Shown: positions 43,057-50,915 of the stretch, piece by piece
Layout of the letters: the number at the start of each line of letters is the position of its first letter
How positions within the stretch are numbered: the stretch's first letter is position 1
From: Cellvibrio sp. KY-YJ-3
GTDB lineage: Bacteria; Pseudomonadota; Gammaproteobacteria; Pseudomonadales; Cellvibrionaceae
Length of the DNA: 64,000 nucleotides
Assembly (NCBI RefSeq): GCF_008806955.1
Contig: NZ_CP031727.1
Span: forward strand, 4,292,001-4,356,000
Reading direction: 5' to 3'
Notes under the pieces: model-generated
Told to the model about the DNA's origin: nothing
What the model saw: the letters and a program-made list of their open reading frames with translations, nothing else
Database searches by the model: none
Position numbers and translations under genes: made by a program

Positions 43057-43554
43057 TTATTTTGACTGAAGAAGTTTCGTTTTTTCTTGTTCAAATTCAA
43101 CTTCTGATAGAATTCCACGCCTTCTAAGATCGTCCAGTTTAAGCAAGTCATTGTAAGTGTCAGACTTCGTTTCAGGTTTTTCTTCACCTTTTACCGATAT
43201 TTTAATATTTTGTGCAACTGCAATATTTTCATTTGCATCTGTAATGTCCGGTCTCTCAATTGCTGGGGCTCCGGGTTTTAATGCGCGAAATATTAAATCT
43301 GCACTCGGAGGATTCCTACCTAGCTGCCCTTCACGTGCTTTAAACGAAACTGGAACCATAACCAGCCCTTTCGATGCGCAAAAATCATTTGCTTTCTGAT
43401 AAACGATTTCTCGTACACCGGCGGTTGCAAAACCTGCCCCACTCGCTGAAACCATATAAGTATCTGGCCCAGTTGGAATAACATTAGAGGAAGTACATCC
43501 ACTCACCTGTAAAATTGAAACACATATAAATAGCAGATTTTGAAGGACTTTCAT
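43057..43554 (-). CDS. SHOCT-domain lipoprotein (cassette gene)
   Basis: About 165 residues from the ATG at 43554. The frame is open to 43641, but that extension is the translated attC. A lipoprotein signal (VLQNLLFICVSILQVSGC, lipobox VSGC) leads to a beta-rich middle region (YMVSASGAGFATAGVREIVYQKANDFC). The C-terminal SHOCT module (LLKLDDLRRRGILSEVEFEQEK) covers about the last 35 residues. SHOCT is a short oligomerisation-type domain found on many unrelated proteins. It would sit in the periplasmic face of the envelope. The function is unknown. Confidence 0.8.
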   Translation of the reverse strand: MKVLQNLLFICVSILQVSGCTSSNVIPTGPDTYMVSASGAGFATAGVREIVYQKANDFCASKGLVMVPVSFKAREGQLGRNPPSADLIFRALKPGAPAIERPDITDANENIAVAQNIKISVKGEEKPETKSDTYNDLLKLDDLRRRGILSEVEFEQEKTKLLQSK

Positions 43555-43569
43555 ATTTTCGATCTCATA

Positions 43570-43682
43570 GCCTAACGTTGCGCTCACCTGCGGATTGTAA
43601 GTAGCGCGTTGCGATAAACTTAGCGTAGCGATATTGCACAAGCGCTACTTACAATGCGTCAGGTGCAATGCATTGTTATAGG
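43570..43682 (-). repeat. attC site with the best-conserved core boxes
   Basis: About 113 bp. The minus-strand start is CCTATAACAATGC and the end is CGCAACGTTAGGC, an exact GTTRRRY crossover box. The arms CACCTGACGCATTGTAAGTAGCGC and its near-complement pair over about 24 bp with two to three bulges. The central loop is GC-poor. Confidence 0.9.
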
Positions 43683-43731
43683 TTGCTATTTTTTCTCCAT
43701 TCTTAAATGGAGAAAAATGTACATGCTGCGC

Positions 43732-44046
43732 TTATGATTTTACCGTTTTACCTGCAAGAGATGAATGCTCTGCAAGCTCGGCATTTATGAAAGCAGCAAT
43801 CATTGCACGATAAACGGCTTCAGTGACATCGGGATTTGCTGCTGATTCAACTGCAAGAGCACGTACTTTTGAAATTACTTGCTCGACTCTCTGGGGCGCT
43901 TTAACGTCTTCGGTTGTTTTTTTGAAGCGAGCGGCTTGCATAACAAAGCCGCCACGCTGAGCGATAAGGCTAACAATTTTTTGATCGATAGCATCGATAT
44001 TTGAACGAACTTCCTCAAGGGAACTGCAGGTTACGATATTGTTCAT
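43732..44046 (-). CDS. chorismate-mutase-like protein, AroQ fold (cassette gene)
   Basis: A 104-residue all-helical protein with AAGGAGTTAAAA before its ATG. The pattern EVRSNIDAIDQKIVSLIAQRGGFVMQAARFK at the start (key residues R in VRSNID, D in IDQKI, and R in AQRGG), then APQRVEQVISKVR, is that of type II chorismate mutases and isochorismate-pyruvate lyases (PchB-like). These convert chorismate to prephenate, or isochorismate to salicylate plus pyruvate. No salicylate, siderophore or aromatic-amino-acid gene is nearby, so the role as a cassette is open. Confidence 0.82.
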   Translation of the reverse strand: MNNIVTCSSLEEVRSNIDAIDQKIVSLIAQRGGFVMQAARFKKTTEDVKAPQRVEQVISKVRALAVESAANPDVTEAVYRAMIAAFINAELAEHSSLAGKTVKS

Positions 44047-44064
44047 TTTTAACTCCTTGTTTGT

Positions 44065-44200
44065 GCCTATAACGTTAAGCGCAGGGGCGCGTTGTAAGTA
44101 GTGATTTTATGGAAGACTTTTGCGAAGCAAAACCATAAAAGCGCTACTTACAATGCGTCCAGCACACGAAGTGTGCGAGCCTGGCGCTTCTTGTTATGGC
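44065..44200 (-). repeat. attC site, first of the array on the upstream side
   Basis: About 136 bp. On the minus strand it starts GCCATAACAAGAAGCGCC and ends CGCTTAACGTTATAGGC. The stem pairs GCATTGTAAGTAGCGCTTTTATGGTTTTG with its partner, with the apex GCTTCGCAAAAG. An attC here implies a preceding cassette at about 44200-44460, although no convincing gene is found there. Confidence 0.85.
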
Positions 44201-44577
44201 AGCGACGGTTTGCACTTTCAGAAAGCCACGTTTCTACAAAAACCAACCGAAGCTGCCAATTAATATTACCGATGCACAATTTACACCGATTTTCTTTCTT
44301 GCACCCCAAAATGCGAAGCGCGTTGCCACACACTTTCTATTAGCACCGGAACGACACTGCGCACTTTGAACATTGCGGAAACGCCAAAAGGTGTTTGCTT
44401 GCGATGAGCTTTCCTTGTGTACGTTCAAAAACAGTTCGCACGCTATAACAGTTTATTAAACGGCTCAAGCCGTATATCACCCAGCCGCATATCTTTTTAT
44501 GGCGGGTACCTTTTACTCAAAAAGATACTGCTGATTCAATCACTTGGCGAGCTGCTTGTATATATCAATTATTAAAA

Positions 44578-44608
44578 AACCGGCGCGAGTATGGATACTG
44601 CGCCGGTT
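44578..44608 (-). terminator. hairpin with minus-strand T tract
   Basis: AACCGGCGC and GCGCCGGTT pair across a 13-base loop. On the minus strand TTTTTTAAT follows. It lies 212 bases past the end of the GH43 operon. Confidence 0.6.
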
Positions 44609-44777
44609 ATTGCTTTATGCGATATTTTTTACTACAGATAACCTACTGTTTTTAAAAGCATTAATCTTGTGGGCAGATAAACAAGAAGGTGATATGCGGC
44701 ACGAGCAGATTATCAGGATTGGTGCAGCTAATTAAAACGGGGGGCAGGATACATGCACTCGCGGGGTGATCGAAAAT

Positions 44778-44805
44778 GGTGGATGCCGTTTGTGCGGCAC
44801 CCACC
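44778..44805 (-). terminator. hairpin just after the GH43 operon
   Basis: On the minus strand GGTGGGTGCCG and CGGCATCCACC pair with one mismatch and are followed by ATTTTCG, 15 bases after the last stop of the operon. Confidence 0.65.
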
Positions 44806-44819
44806 CTATGCAGGAAATA

Positions 44820-46796
44820 TTATTGTACGGGTTTAATTTGGAAGCGCTGTCCGTTGCTGTTTAGCCATTGGGCTTGGGCGAAGTTGGTGAAGTCTTCCAC
44901 GCCGCCGTGAGCTAAATCGATGACCAGTGTACTTTTACGGTTGGCGAGTTTTACGGTGCCGTCAGCTAAAAACTCTACTTGCCATTGGGTGTAATCCTCT
45001 CCGCAATTTTCCAGCTCGATATTAGTACCGGGCACGATAGACTTTTTTGCGACCGCAATACATTGTTGTGCATTGCTATTAGATTGCTCGGCACTCGGCT
45101 GAATGTAGAAGTAACCTTCATCGGCCGCTGCAAATTTCCAACGTTGGTTCGATTTGTTTAGCCACTCTTGCTGCGCAATATTTTTAACGGCTGTATTTTC
45201 CACGACGGTAATTGCTTTACCGCTTTGAATACTGGTGATGGCATTTTCACCTTGTGGTTGTAATGCCCATTGGGCACAAGCAGATTTTGGCTCGATAAAT
45301 TGCGGAATATCCTCAACTGATTTTTGCACTTCTTTTGGCGCGGGCTCCTTGCAATCAGCAAAGCGTAACTCTTCCTGGGTTTGTGCATTTACCAGTGCGA
45401 CCCAACCTTTAATATAAGGTTTGATTTGCCATTGCTGGCAAAGTTGGTTGTGCCAAGGGGCACTGCTCAACCCTGCATCGGTAATCGCGCACTGCTCGCC
45501 ACCGGCGGTGAGGAATAATCCGCTTGGTGTTACCAATCGATAATTGCCGTTGGTGGTGTAATCCAAATTCCAAGTCGCGCTGGCATTATTGCTCGCGGTA
45601 TCTGCGCAGCTCGCGGCAGAAATTTTTCCGCTATTATCGGCAACCACACAGGTGTTATCCGCTTTGCTTACCAAGGATATTTGAGTGCCTTGCACTTTAG
45701 TGACGAGCGGGCCGTTTTCACCAGAGGGAGATGCTACAGGCACACCGGCAGCGACCGGCTCACCAAAGTTTGGGGTGCCATCTTCATTCCAGGTAAATTT
45801 TTGTGCGCGCACTGAGCGAGTGCTGGTGCAACCTTCCAATTCGCTGGCGTTACCGTGGTAAATAATCCAGTCCTCGGTGCCATCGGGCGATTTAAAGAAA
45901 CCGTTGTGCCCGGGGCCAAACACACCGTTGGCTTTGCTAAATACCGGCTTATCAAATTTATGCCAAGACTCTACTTTTAACGGGTCATCGCCCACTAATT
46001 CCACCAAGCCCAATTTGTAGTCCGGGGTATTACAAAAACTCGCGGAATACACCATGTAGGTTTTGCCATTGCGCTTTAACATTTCCGGGCCTTCATTGAC
46101 TTTCATGCCAGAAAATTCCCATTCGTATTCGGGGCGAATAATTTTTACTCGCTCACCTTCTACCGTCCAGGGGTTGCTCATTTTGGAAATCCAAATGGTT
46201 TGTTCATCGCCCACCCACTGGGACCAGAGCAAATACAACTGGCCCTTGTGCTCAAAATAATTGCCGTCGATATTCCAAATATCGGGCATGGGCGAACCTT
46301 TGTAGGTATAAGGGCCGAGCGGGTCATCGCCGTGGCTTTCAATCACACTCAAATGCTGGCGATCAAAATTTTCGGCAATGCCCGAGGTGTACATAACGTA
46401 CCAGCGCGGCCCTTTGGGTGTATTCAGGCGATGAAATTCAAACGCCCAAAAATTACAGCAACGGCCCAAATCACTCTCTGACCAGATATTAATCGGCGTT
46501 GCTGTAGCAAGGCCAGCGAGTGTGGGCGATTTGCGCATCACCAACTGCGATGTCCAGGTGGTGGTGGTTAAATAATAATTGCCTTCAAAATATTCCAACC
46601 AAGGGTCGGCACCGTTGGGGAAAATCGGGTTGATAAAGCTATTGACCATTTGCTGGGCGGTGGGGCCATTAGCCGGTTGACTTGCAACCGACGTTTGCGC
46701 TCCGGGTGCCGCGCTTTTTTCAGCGGGCACCTCTGCCTCTTTACCGCAGCCGATTAATACCGCGGGCAATAACAACAGGGATAATAATTTTTTCAT
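44820..46796 (-). CDS. GH43 lipoprotein with C-terminal ricin-type trefoil region
   Basis: A 658-residue protein with a GAGAGAGG site before ATG. A lipoprotein signal (LLLLPAVLIGC) anchors it, most likely to the outer membrane. The five-bladed GH43 domain covers about residues 50-350. The predicted base Asp is in FPNGADPWLEY, the pKa-modulating Asp in WNIDGNYFEHKG and the acid Glu in GMKVNEGPEML. Residues about 365-658 hold ricin-B-like repeats (QW-type endings such as LCQQWQIKP and AQWLNSNGQRFQIKP) that would bind carbohydrate. Likely activity is exo-acting alpha-L-arabinofuranosidase on arabinan or arabinoxylan side chains. It is the third gene of the operon starting at 50267. Confidence 0.87.
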   Translation of the reverse strand: MKKLLSLLLLPAVLIGCGKEAEVPAEKSAAPGAQTSVASQPANGPTAQQMVNSFINPIFPNGADPWLEYFEGNYYLTTTTWTSQLVMRKSPTLAGLATATPINIWSESDLGRCCNFWAFEFHRLNTPKGPRWYVMYTSGIAENFDRQHLSVIESHGDDPLGPYTYKGSPMPDIWNIDGNYFEHKGQLYLLWSQWVGDEQTIWISKMSNPWTVEGERVKIIRPEYEWEFSGMKVNEGPEMLKRNGKTYMVYSASFCNTPDYKLGLVELVGDDPLKVESWHKFDKPVFSKANGVFGPGHNGFFKSPDGTEDWIIYHGNASELEGCTSTRSVRAQKFTWNEDGTPNFGEPVAAGVPVASPSGENGPLVTKVQGTQISLVSKADNTCVVADNSGKISAASCADTASNNASATWNLDYTTNGNYRLVTPSGLFLTAGGEQCAITDAGLSSAPWHNQLCQQWQIKPYIKGWVALVNAQTQEELRFADCKEPAPKEVQKSVEDIPQFIEPKSACAQWALQPQGENAITSIQSGKAITVVENTAVKNIAQQEWLNKSNQRWKFAAADEGYFYIQPSAEQSNSNAQQCIAVAKKSIVPGTNIELENCGEDYTQWQVEFLADGTVKLANRKSTLVIDLAHGGVEDFTNFAQAQWLNSNGQRFQIKPVQ

Positions 46797-46855
46797 GGTA
46801 CCTCTCTCTCACATTTACATTTTTAATTTTTGATTTTTTGGTCGTATGCCAAAAT

Positions 46856-48805
46856 TTATTTAAATACCATCACAAAACCGGCACTGGGGCGCAGGCTAAG
46901 AGTGTGTGGTGTTTTGGTATTAACATCCTGCTGTATAAAATCGCGCTCACCTGCACCACTGGCAATCAGCGTGCCTTTTTTGTCGCCGATAAAACCTAGA
47001 TCCAGATTCAGGGTTTTATTTTCTTTTTTCGCATTAATACCAGCGACATACCAAACATCGCCTGCGCGACGGGCAATTACGGCGTACTTTCCTGGGTAGC
47101 CATCAATAAATTTCACCTCATCCCATGCACGCGGTAATTCTTGCAAAAATGCTTTTACATAGTCCGGTGCAGTCGCCATACCTTCGGGAATTTCTGCAAA
47201 GTGTTGAATACCGGAAATCATGAGCACCGCTTCGGCTAACTCAAATGAATTCTCTGTCACACGTTTAATATTCGGGATATCACCAAAAGCCATGGGCGTG
47301 TAATCCATTGGGTCAAACACATTGCGTGCAAAAAGCGACATAACCACATGCGCCGCTACCGGGTCCTGGTCGGCTTGGGTAAAGGTGGTGAACTCAAAAC
47401 CCTTAATGGATTCCATGGTCATTAAGTTGGGATAAGTGCGCTGCCAACCGCGCGGCAGAGTGGCGCCGTGAAAGTTGAGCAACAAACCATGTGCAGCAGC
47501 ATCGGCCATGATGTCGTGGTAATAGGCCATCATGGATTGACCATCACCGGCAAAAAAATCGATTTTCAAACCCTTTACGCCAATTGATTTCAACTGCGCA
47601 AATACAGCCTGGCGCTGCTCATGGGTGAGCAATTCGCTTTTAGGGCTGTAGGGTGTTTCATTCCAGCTGCCCGATGAGTTGTACCATACCAGAATGCCAA
47701 TATTTTTTTGCGCAGCATACTCAACTAGTTCTTTCAATTTTTCCATGCCGATTTTTTTATCCCAATCGGCATCAATCAGGGTGTAATCCCAGTGCATTTC
47801 AGCGGCGTAGTCGATGAATTTTTTTTGCACATCGAAGGTAGTGAAATCATCTTTTAAAATAGCCCAGCTCCAGGATGAGTGACCAGGCTGGATAATATTT
47901 TTATCCAGCGCTATGGCAGGCTCAGCGACATCGGTTCCTAAAGTTGATTCCATAATGCGCGGCAAATCGCCTATTGCGAGAATACGCCAGGGGGAAATTA
48001 AATCGCCGCGGCTATTGGCAAGCAGTGCGCCTTTTTCGCCATTGGGTGCAATATAAATTTCCGGCGCTTGTGGTGTTGCAAATGTATATTTGCCCTTGGG
48101 TGATTCATGATGCAAACGTGAGGCATGCCAGTCGCGATTCACGCCCGCTTCCGAGATCAATACCCAGTTATTACCGGTATTAAACAACGCTGGGAACGCC
48201 CAGCCCGCACCGAGGGTGGAAGCAGTGCCCACCGGAATATCCATTTGGTAATGTTCTTCATAGGATGGATTGGTATTGCTCCAACCGGTTTGCGACACCG
48301 CCATAGGTTGCAACCAGGCGCGCGCCGTTTCCGGCAATTGGAAGCTGGTAGTTTCTTTCACAAATTCTTTGGTGGCGATAGCGGAATCTTTCACGGCATA
48401 ACGAAACGCAACACCGTCGTCTGATACGCGAAAGGTTAGTATGAGTTTTTGTTGTTGCGCATTTAAAATAGAAAATGTTTGTTCATTGGCGCGATAGGTG
48501 ATCTTATTTTTTTTACCCACCTGCATAGTGTAATCATCGCTCACCGGGGTGATGGCTGAACGCGATTCAATAGTGACGCCCTGGGTAAAATCGGCAGCGC
48601 TTAACTGCAAACCTAAATCTGATGGCAGAATCACCGGCTGCGCCGCGCGATCCACTGAATAAGCCAGTGTATTTTGCTCGGTAACAAATACCTTAACACT
48701 AAGGTTAGTGTCGGGACTGGTAAGGGGTTCTGGCGCTTTTTGACTGCAGGCAGTACCCAACACACTCACGCCCATCACAAGCAAAACGCTGGCTATTTTT
48801 TTCAT
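46856..48805 (-). CDS. GH97 glycoside hydrolase (retaining type)
   Basis: About 649 residues from an ATG eight bases after GGAG. A TTG one codon upstream is not needed. A lipoprotein signal (VLLVMGVSVLGTAC) is followed by the GH97 N-terminal beta-sandwich, and a (beta/alpha)8 barrel starts at about residue 275. GVKGLKIDFFAGDGQ places an aspartate near residue 416 where retaining GH97 alpha-galactosidases have their nucleophile, rather than the glutamate base of inverting SusB-type alpha-glucosidases. Calcium-binding glutamates are expected in MTMESIKGFEF. Some retaining GH97 enzymes act on beta-L-arabinopyranosides, which suits its place between two GH43 genes. Alpha-galactosidase is the alternative. 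Confidence 0.85.
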   Translation of the reverse strand: MKKIASVLLVMGVSVLGTACSQKAPEPLTSPDTNLSVKVFVTEQNTLAYSVDRAAQPVILPSDLGLQLSAADFTQGVTIESRSAITPVSDDYTMQVGKKNKITYRANEQTFSILNAQQQKLILTFRVSDDGVAFRYAVKDSAIATKEFVKETTSFQLPETARAWLQPMAVSQTGWSNTNPSYEEHYQMDIPVGTASTLGAGWAFPALFNTGNNWVLISEAGVNRDWHASRLHHESPKGKYTFATPQAPEIYIAPNGEKGALLANSRGDLISPWRILAIGDLPRIMESTLGTDVAEPAIALDKNIIQPGHSSWSWAILKDDFTTFDVQKKFIDYAAEMHWDYTLIDADWDKKIGMEKLKELVEYAAQKNIGILVWYNSSGSWNETPYSPKSELLTHEQRQAVFAQLKSIGVKGLKIDFFAGDGQSMMAYYHDIMADAAAHGLLLNFHGATLPRGWQRTYPNLMTMESIKGFEFTTFTQADQDPVAAHVVMSLFARNVFDPMDYTPMAFGDIPNIKRVTENSFELAEAVLMISGIQHFAEIPEGMATAPDYVKAFLQELPRAWDEVKFIDGYPGKYAVIARRAGDVWYVAGINAKKENKTLNLDLGFIGDKKGTLIASGAGERDFIQQDVNTKTPHTLSLRPSAGFVMVFK

Positions 48806-48840
48806 CAAAACTCTCCATTTATATTTTGTCGGTTGGAAAA

Positions 48841-48888
48841 GCGCAGCGCCTTCCGACAGTTTTTATCAACCACCGAAAGGCGCCGCGC
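48841..48888 (-). repeat. hairpin between the GH43 and GH97 genes
   Basis: GCGCAGCGCCTT and AAGGCGCCGCGC pair with one mismatch across 24 bases in the 94-bp gap inside the operon. There is no T tract. It may set differential mRNA stability between the first and second genes. Confidence 0.5.
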
Positions 48889-48902
48889 GTCAAACCCGGG
48901 TT

Positions 48903-50267
48903 TTATTTCAAGCGGGTTAAACTGAATTGTTGATTGGTGGCACCTGTCGCATTCCACTGAATGATTTGTGCACCATTTGCCGTGCTTAAATTCAACACGT
49001 CGAGCGGTAAATTACTCAGTTGCGAACGAATGGTGTAATAGCCGCTGCTATTCGTCAGGCTCCACTTCTGCCCTGCACCACCCCAATAATCCCACTGCGC
49101 GATATTGGCGCCCGCAGCGGTGGAATTGTTGTACACGTCCAAACTTTTCAAACTCGCCGCGTTAATCAGGCTGTAATAACCCGTGCCCTGGTTAATCACA
49201 TACCACTGTTGGGCGCGATAAGAGTTCCAGGTTTCCTGTTGAATCATCGCGCCATTGGCGGAGGATTTAGCGGCAGGCAGTAGATCTTTATTGCTATGAC
49301 GCGCAGTAATGCGATACAAACCATCACTCACACCACCACAACTGGCGACAGAAAAATTACGCGTGAGCGTCGGCCAGCCATTGCTGTAGGTCATTTTTAA
49401 CAGGTCTAACTTGGCATTGCCGTTATCGTTCAAGTCGTAATAATGAATAGAGGTGTAATTGCAGCCATCTTGTTTTAACAAACCTATGTGACCTGGGCCT
49501 TTGTAGTTGCCATCCACATTAGGCAGCAAGGTGCGCACATCGGTATAAGGGCCGTAGACGGAAGTTGAGCGTGCGACCTGCACGTAATAGGTACTATTAG
49601 CACCTTGGCAGCAGGCGCCGCGATTAATAAATAAGTAGTAATAATCGCCATTGCGTGAAATGTAAGGCGCTTCAATATCCGCGTGGTTGCCACCATATAC
49701 CTTAGTCACACTGCCATTGAGCTTACCGGTACTTTGGTTGATTTCAGCCACGCCAATCCCACCAAAAAACGAACCGTAGCTCATGTACACCTTGCCGTCA
49801 TGGTCGCGGTACAGCGCCGGGTCAATCGCGTTAATTTCGCTACTACCGCCCCAGGACTCCACCACTACCCCCAAATCCTGCCAGCTGGGTGAGGTCAGCG
49901 ATGCTGAACGCGCGACCCCAATTGCCGACACCGAGGTGCCAAAGGTGGATACGGAGTAATAAAGGTAGTAGTAGCCATTCATATGAATCGCTTCAGGCGC
50001 CCAGAAAGAGCCGCTGAAATTGGGGATCTTGCTGTAAATCCAGCTGGGGTAAGTGGTAAATACCGGCGCCGGGCCACCCGTCCAGGTGGTTAAATTGGTC
50101 GATGTGGAGTACCAAATACCGGTACCCGTGGTGAAGTGAAAGTAGGTATTACCATCCTTAATAAGGGCACCCGGGTCATGGGAATTAGTCAAACCCGAAA
50201 GCGTAATCGCCGATGCGCTAACGCTGCACAGCAAAAGGCCCAGTCCCGCCAGAATTGATTTAAACAT
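48903..50267 (-). CDS. GH43 arabinanase with ricin-type carbohydrate-binding domain
   Basis: A 454-residue secreted protein. AGGTAACC precedes the ATG, and a Sec signal peptide (ILAGLGLLLCSVSASA) covers about residues 1-21. The GH43 beta-propeller to about residue 315 has the catalytic Asp in TNSHDPGALI, the second Asp in NAIDPALYRD and the acid Glu in ADIEAPYISR. The HLG-type environment (KGPGHIGLL) that marks endo-arabinanases follows. Residues about 320-454 are a ricin-B/CBM13-type trefoil (NKDLLPAAKSSANG; AAGANIAQWDYWGG; GAQIIQWNATG). Likely role is endo-alpha-1,5-L-arabinanase with a binding module. It heads a three-gene operon, and a palindromic AT-rich motif lies 47 bp before its start. 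Confidence 0.88.
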   Translation of the reverse strand: MFKSILAGLGLLLCSVSASAITLSGLTNSHDPGALIKDGNTYFHFTTGTGIWYSTSTNLTTWTGGPAPVFTTYPSWIYSKIPNFSGSFWAPEAIHMNGYYYLYYSVSTFGTSVSAIGVARSASLTSPSWQDLGVVVESWGGSSEINAIDPALYRDHDGKVYMSYGSFFGGIGVAEINQSTGKLNGSVTKVYGGNHADIEAPYISRNGDYYYLFINRGACCQGANSTYYVQVARSTSVYGPYTDVRTLLPNVDGNYKGPGHIGLLKQDGCNYTSIHYYDLNDNGNAKLDLLKMTYSNGWPTLTRNFSVASCGGVSDGLYRITARHSNKDLLPAAKSSANGAMIQQETWNSYRAQQWYVINQGTGYYSLINAASLKSLDVYNNSTAAGANIAQWDYWGGAGQKWSLTNSSGYYTIRSQLSNLPLDVLNLSTANGAQIIQWNATGATNQQFSLTRLK

Positions 50268-50313
50268 AATGGTTACCTGTAGATTATTGTTAGACGGTAG
50301 GTTGTGATTGATA

Positions 50314-50335
50314 TTGTCTTAATATTATAAGACAA
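50314..50335 (-). promoter_or_regulatory. palindromic motif before the GH43-GH97-GH43 operon
   Basis: The arms TTGTCTTA and TAAGACAA are perfectly inverted around ATATTA. The core TAATATTATA recurs between the divergent GH43 genes at 53304-53313, and one half-site at 60401-60412. It may be an operator, though TATAAT could also serve as a promoter -10 element. Confidence 0.5.
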
Positions 50336-50428
50336 ATTGATTTTACTCATAAATCTACTTTCAGGCCAAGGGATTTAGGTGGTCTTTACACTTGTGGTGT
50401 AGATGGGTAACAGCGCCACCACACTCCT

Positions 50429-50448
50429 GTGTACGCCAGCGCACCGCC
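50429..50448 (+). promoter_or_regulatory. GTACG-dyad copy before the 63-residue membrane gene
   Basis: GTGTACGCCAGCGCACCGCC keeps the GTACG...GCGCAC core and matches the reference copy at 14 of 20 positions. It lies 98 bp before the ATG at 50547, farther than the other copies. Confidence 0.45.
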
Positions 50449-50546
50449 AAAACCCTCCCGCTTCGTTATGATCAATATCACTTAAGCGTTAGGGCAAATA
50501 GTAATGCCCTGCGCACCATCGTTAGCAAATCGCAAAGGAAAAGATC

Positions 50547-50738
50547 ATGGACTCCATTATTAACCTTATCGTCTACCTGGTTGTATTCGGGCTTATCTGG
50601 TGGCTGGTATCACTCTTGCCGCTGCCGTCACCGGTGGCGCAAGTGGTGCGGGTTTTATTCATTATCATGCTGATTCTGATAGTGCTTTCAGTCTTCGGCA
50701 TTATCCCGGGCAACTATTTACCGCGACTGACCATCTAG
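50547..50738 (+). CDS. 63-residue two-helix membrane protein
   Basis: A small hydrophobic protein preceded by AAAGGAAAAGATC. It has two transmembrane helices, at about residues 3-23 (IINLIVYLVVFGLIWWLV) and 32-53 (VVRVLFIIMLILIVLSVFG), with almost no loops. It resembles the group sometimes annotated Thivi_2564-type membrane proteins. Function unknown. It is monocistronic, with a strong terminator right after it. The dyad upstream links it to the other small membrane genes in the window. Confidence 0.78.
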   Translation: MDSIINLIVYLVVFGLIWWLVSLLPLPSPVAQVVRVLFIIMLILIVLSVFGIIPGNYLPRLTI

Positions 50739-50753
50739 CTCAGACGCTGTAAC

Positions 50754-50790
50754 AAAAAGCCCCGCCTTTCAGATGAAAGGCGGGGCTTTT
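50754..50790 (+). terminator. terminator after the 63-residue membrane gene
   Basis: AAAAAGCCCCGCCTTTC-AGAT-GAAAGGCGGGGCTTTTT, a perfect stem with A and T tails, usable on both strands. Confidence 0.93.
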
Positions 50791-50820
50791 TCGTTTAGCC
50801 ATGTTAGAACTATGTTGAAT

Positions 50821-50859
50821 AAAAAAACGCCCTGCACTTTTCAGTACAGGGCGTTTTTT
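50821..50859 (-). terminator. terminator for the aldose epimerase transcript
   Basis: AAAAAAACGCCCTGCACTT..CAGTACAGGGCGTTTTTT pairs CGCCCTG with CAGGGCG and adjoining bases. Together with the preceding hairpin it separates two convergent units. Confidence 0.85.
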
Positions 50860-50915
50860 GTTGTCTACTGCAAAGTGCGGCGGAGTGCTGCGCGACTCCA
50901 CCCTACTCCGAATAA

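Larger units (their letters stand above)
40414..44200 (-). mobile_element. integron gene-cassette array without integrase (CALIN-type)
   Basis: Seven small genes, all on the minus strand and functionally unrelated, are separated by imperfect inverted repeats of about 50-135 bp. The repeats carry integron core sites at their ends (GCCTAAC or TATAAC at one end, CGTTAG or CGTTATA at the other). Several stop codons fall inside or next to these core sites, as in known cassettes. Base composition is more AT-rich than the flanking core genes. No intI integrase gene or attI site is visible next to either end, where the HPF-like gene and a GH43 operon lie. The array therefore looks like a cluster of attC sites lacking an integron-integrase. 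Confidence 0.85.
44201..44819. other. gene-poor stretch between the cassette array and the GH43 operon
   Basis: No convincing coding sequence. Short minus-strand frames at 44148-44333 and 44234-44428 lack ribosome-binding sites and resemble nothing. The palindromes ACGGCTCAAGCCGT (about 44461) and a TATAAC-type sequence near 44442 could be the remains of another attC or of an attI boundary. Two hairpins near the right end are listed separately. Confidence 0.45.

Noticed and set aside
43555-43641. N-terminal extension of the SHOCT lipoprotein
   Set aside because: These codons are the attC sequence itself, and the ATG at 43554 starts a proper lipoprotein signal.
44148-44428. Two short minus-strand frames to the right of the cassette array
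   Set aside because: No ribosome-binding sites, no recognisable protein features, and one is read partly from the attC.
40200-44820. Integron integrase gene next to the array
   Set aside because: I looked on both strands at both ends and found no tyrosine-recombinase-type protein, so the array is called integrase-less within this window.
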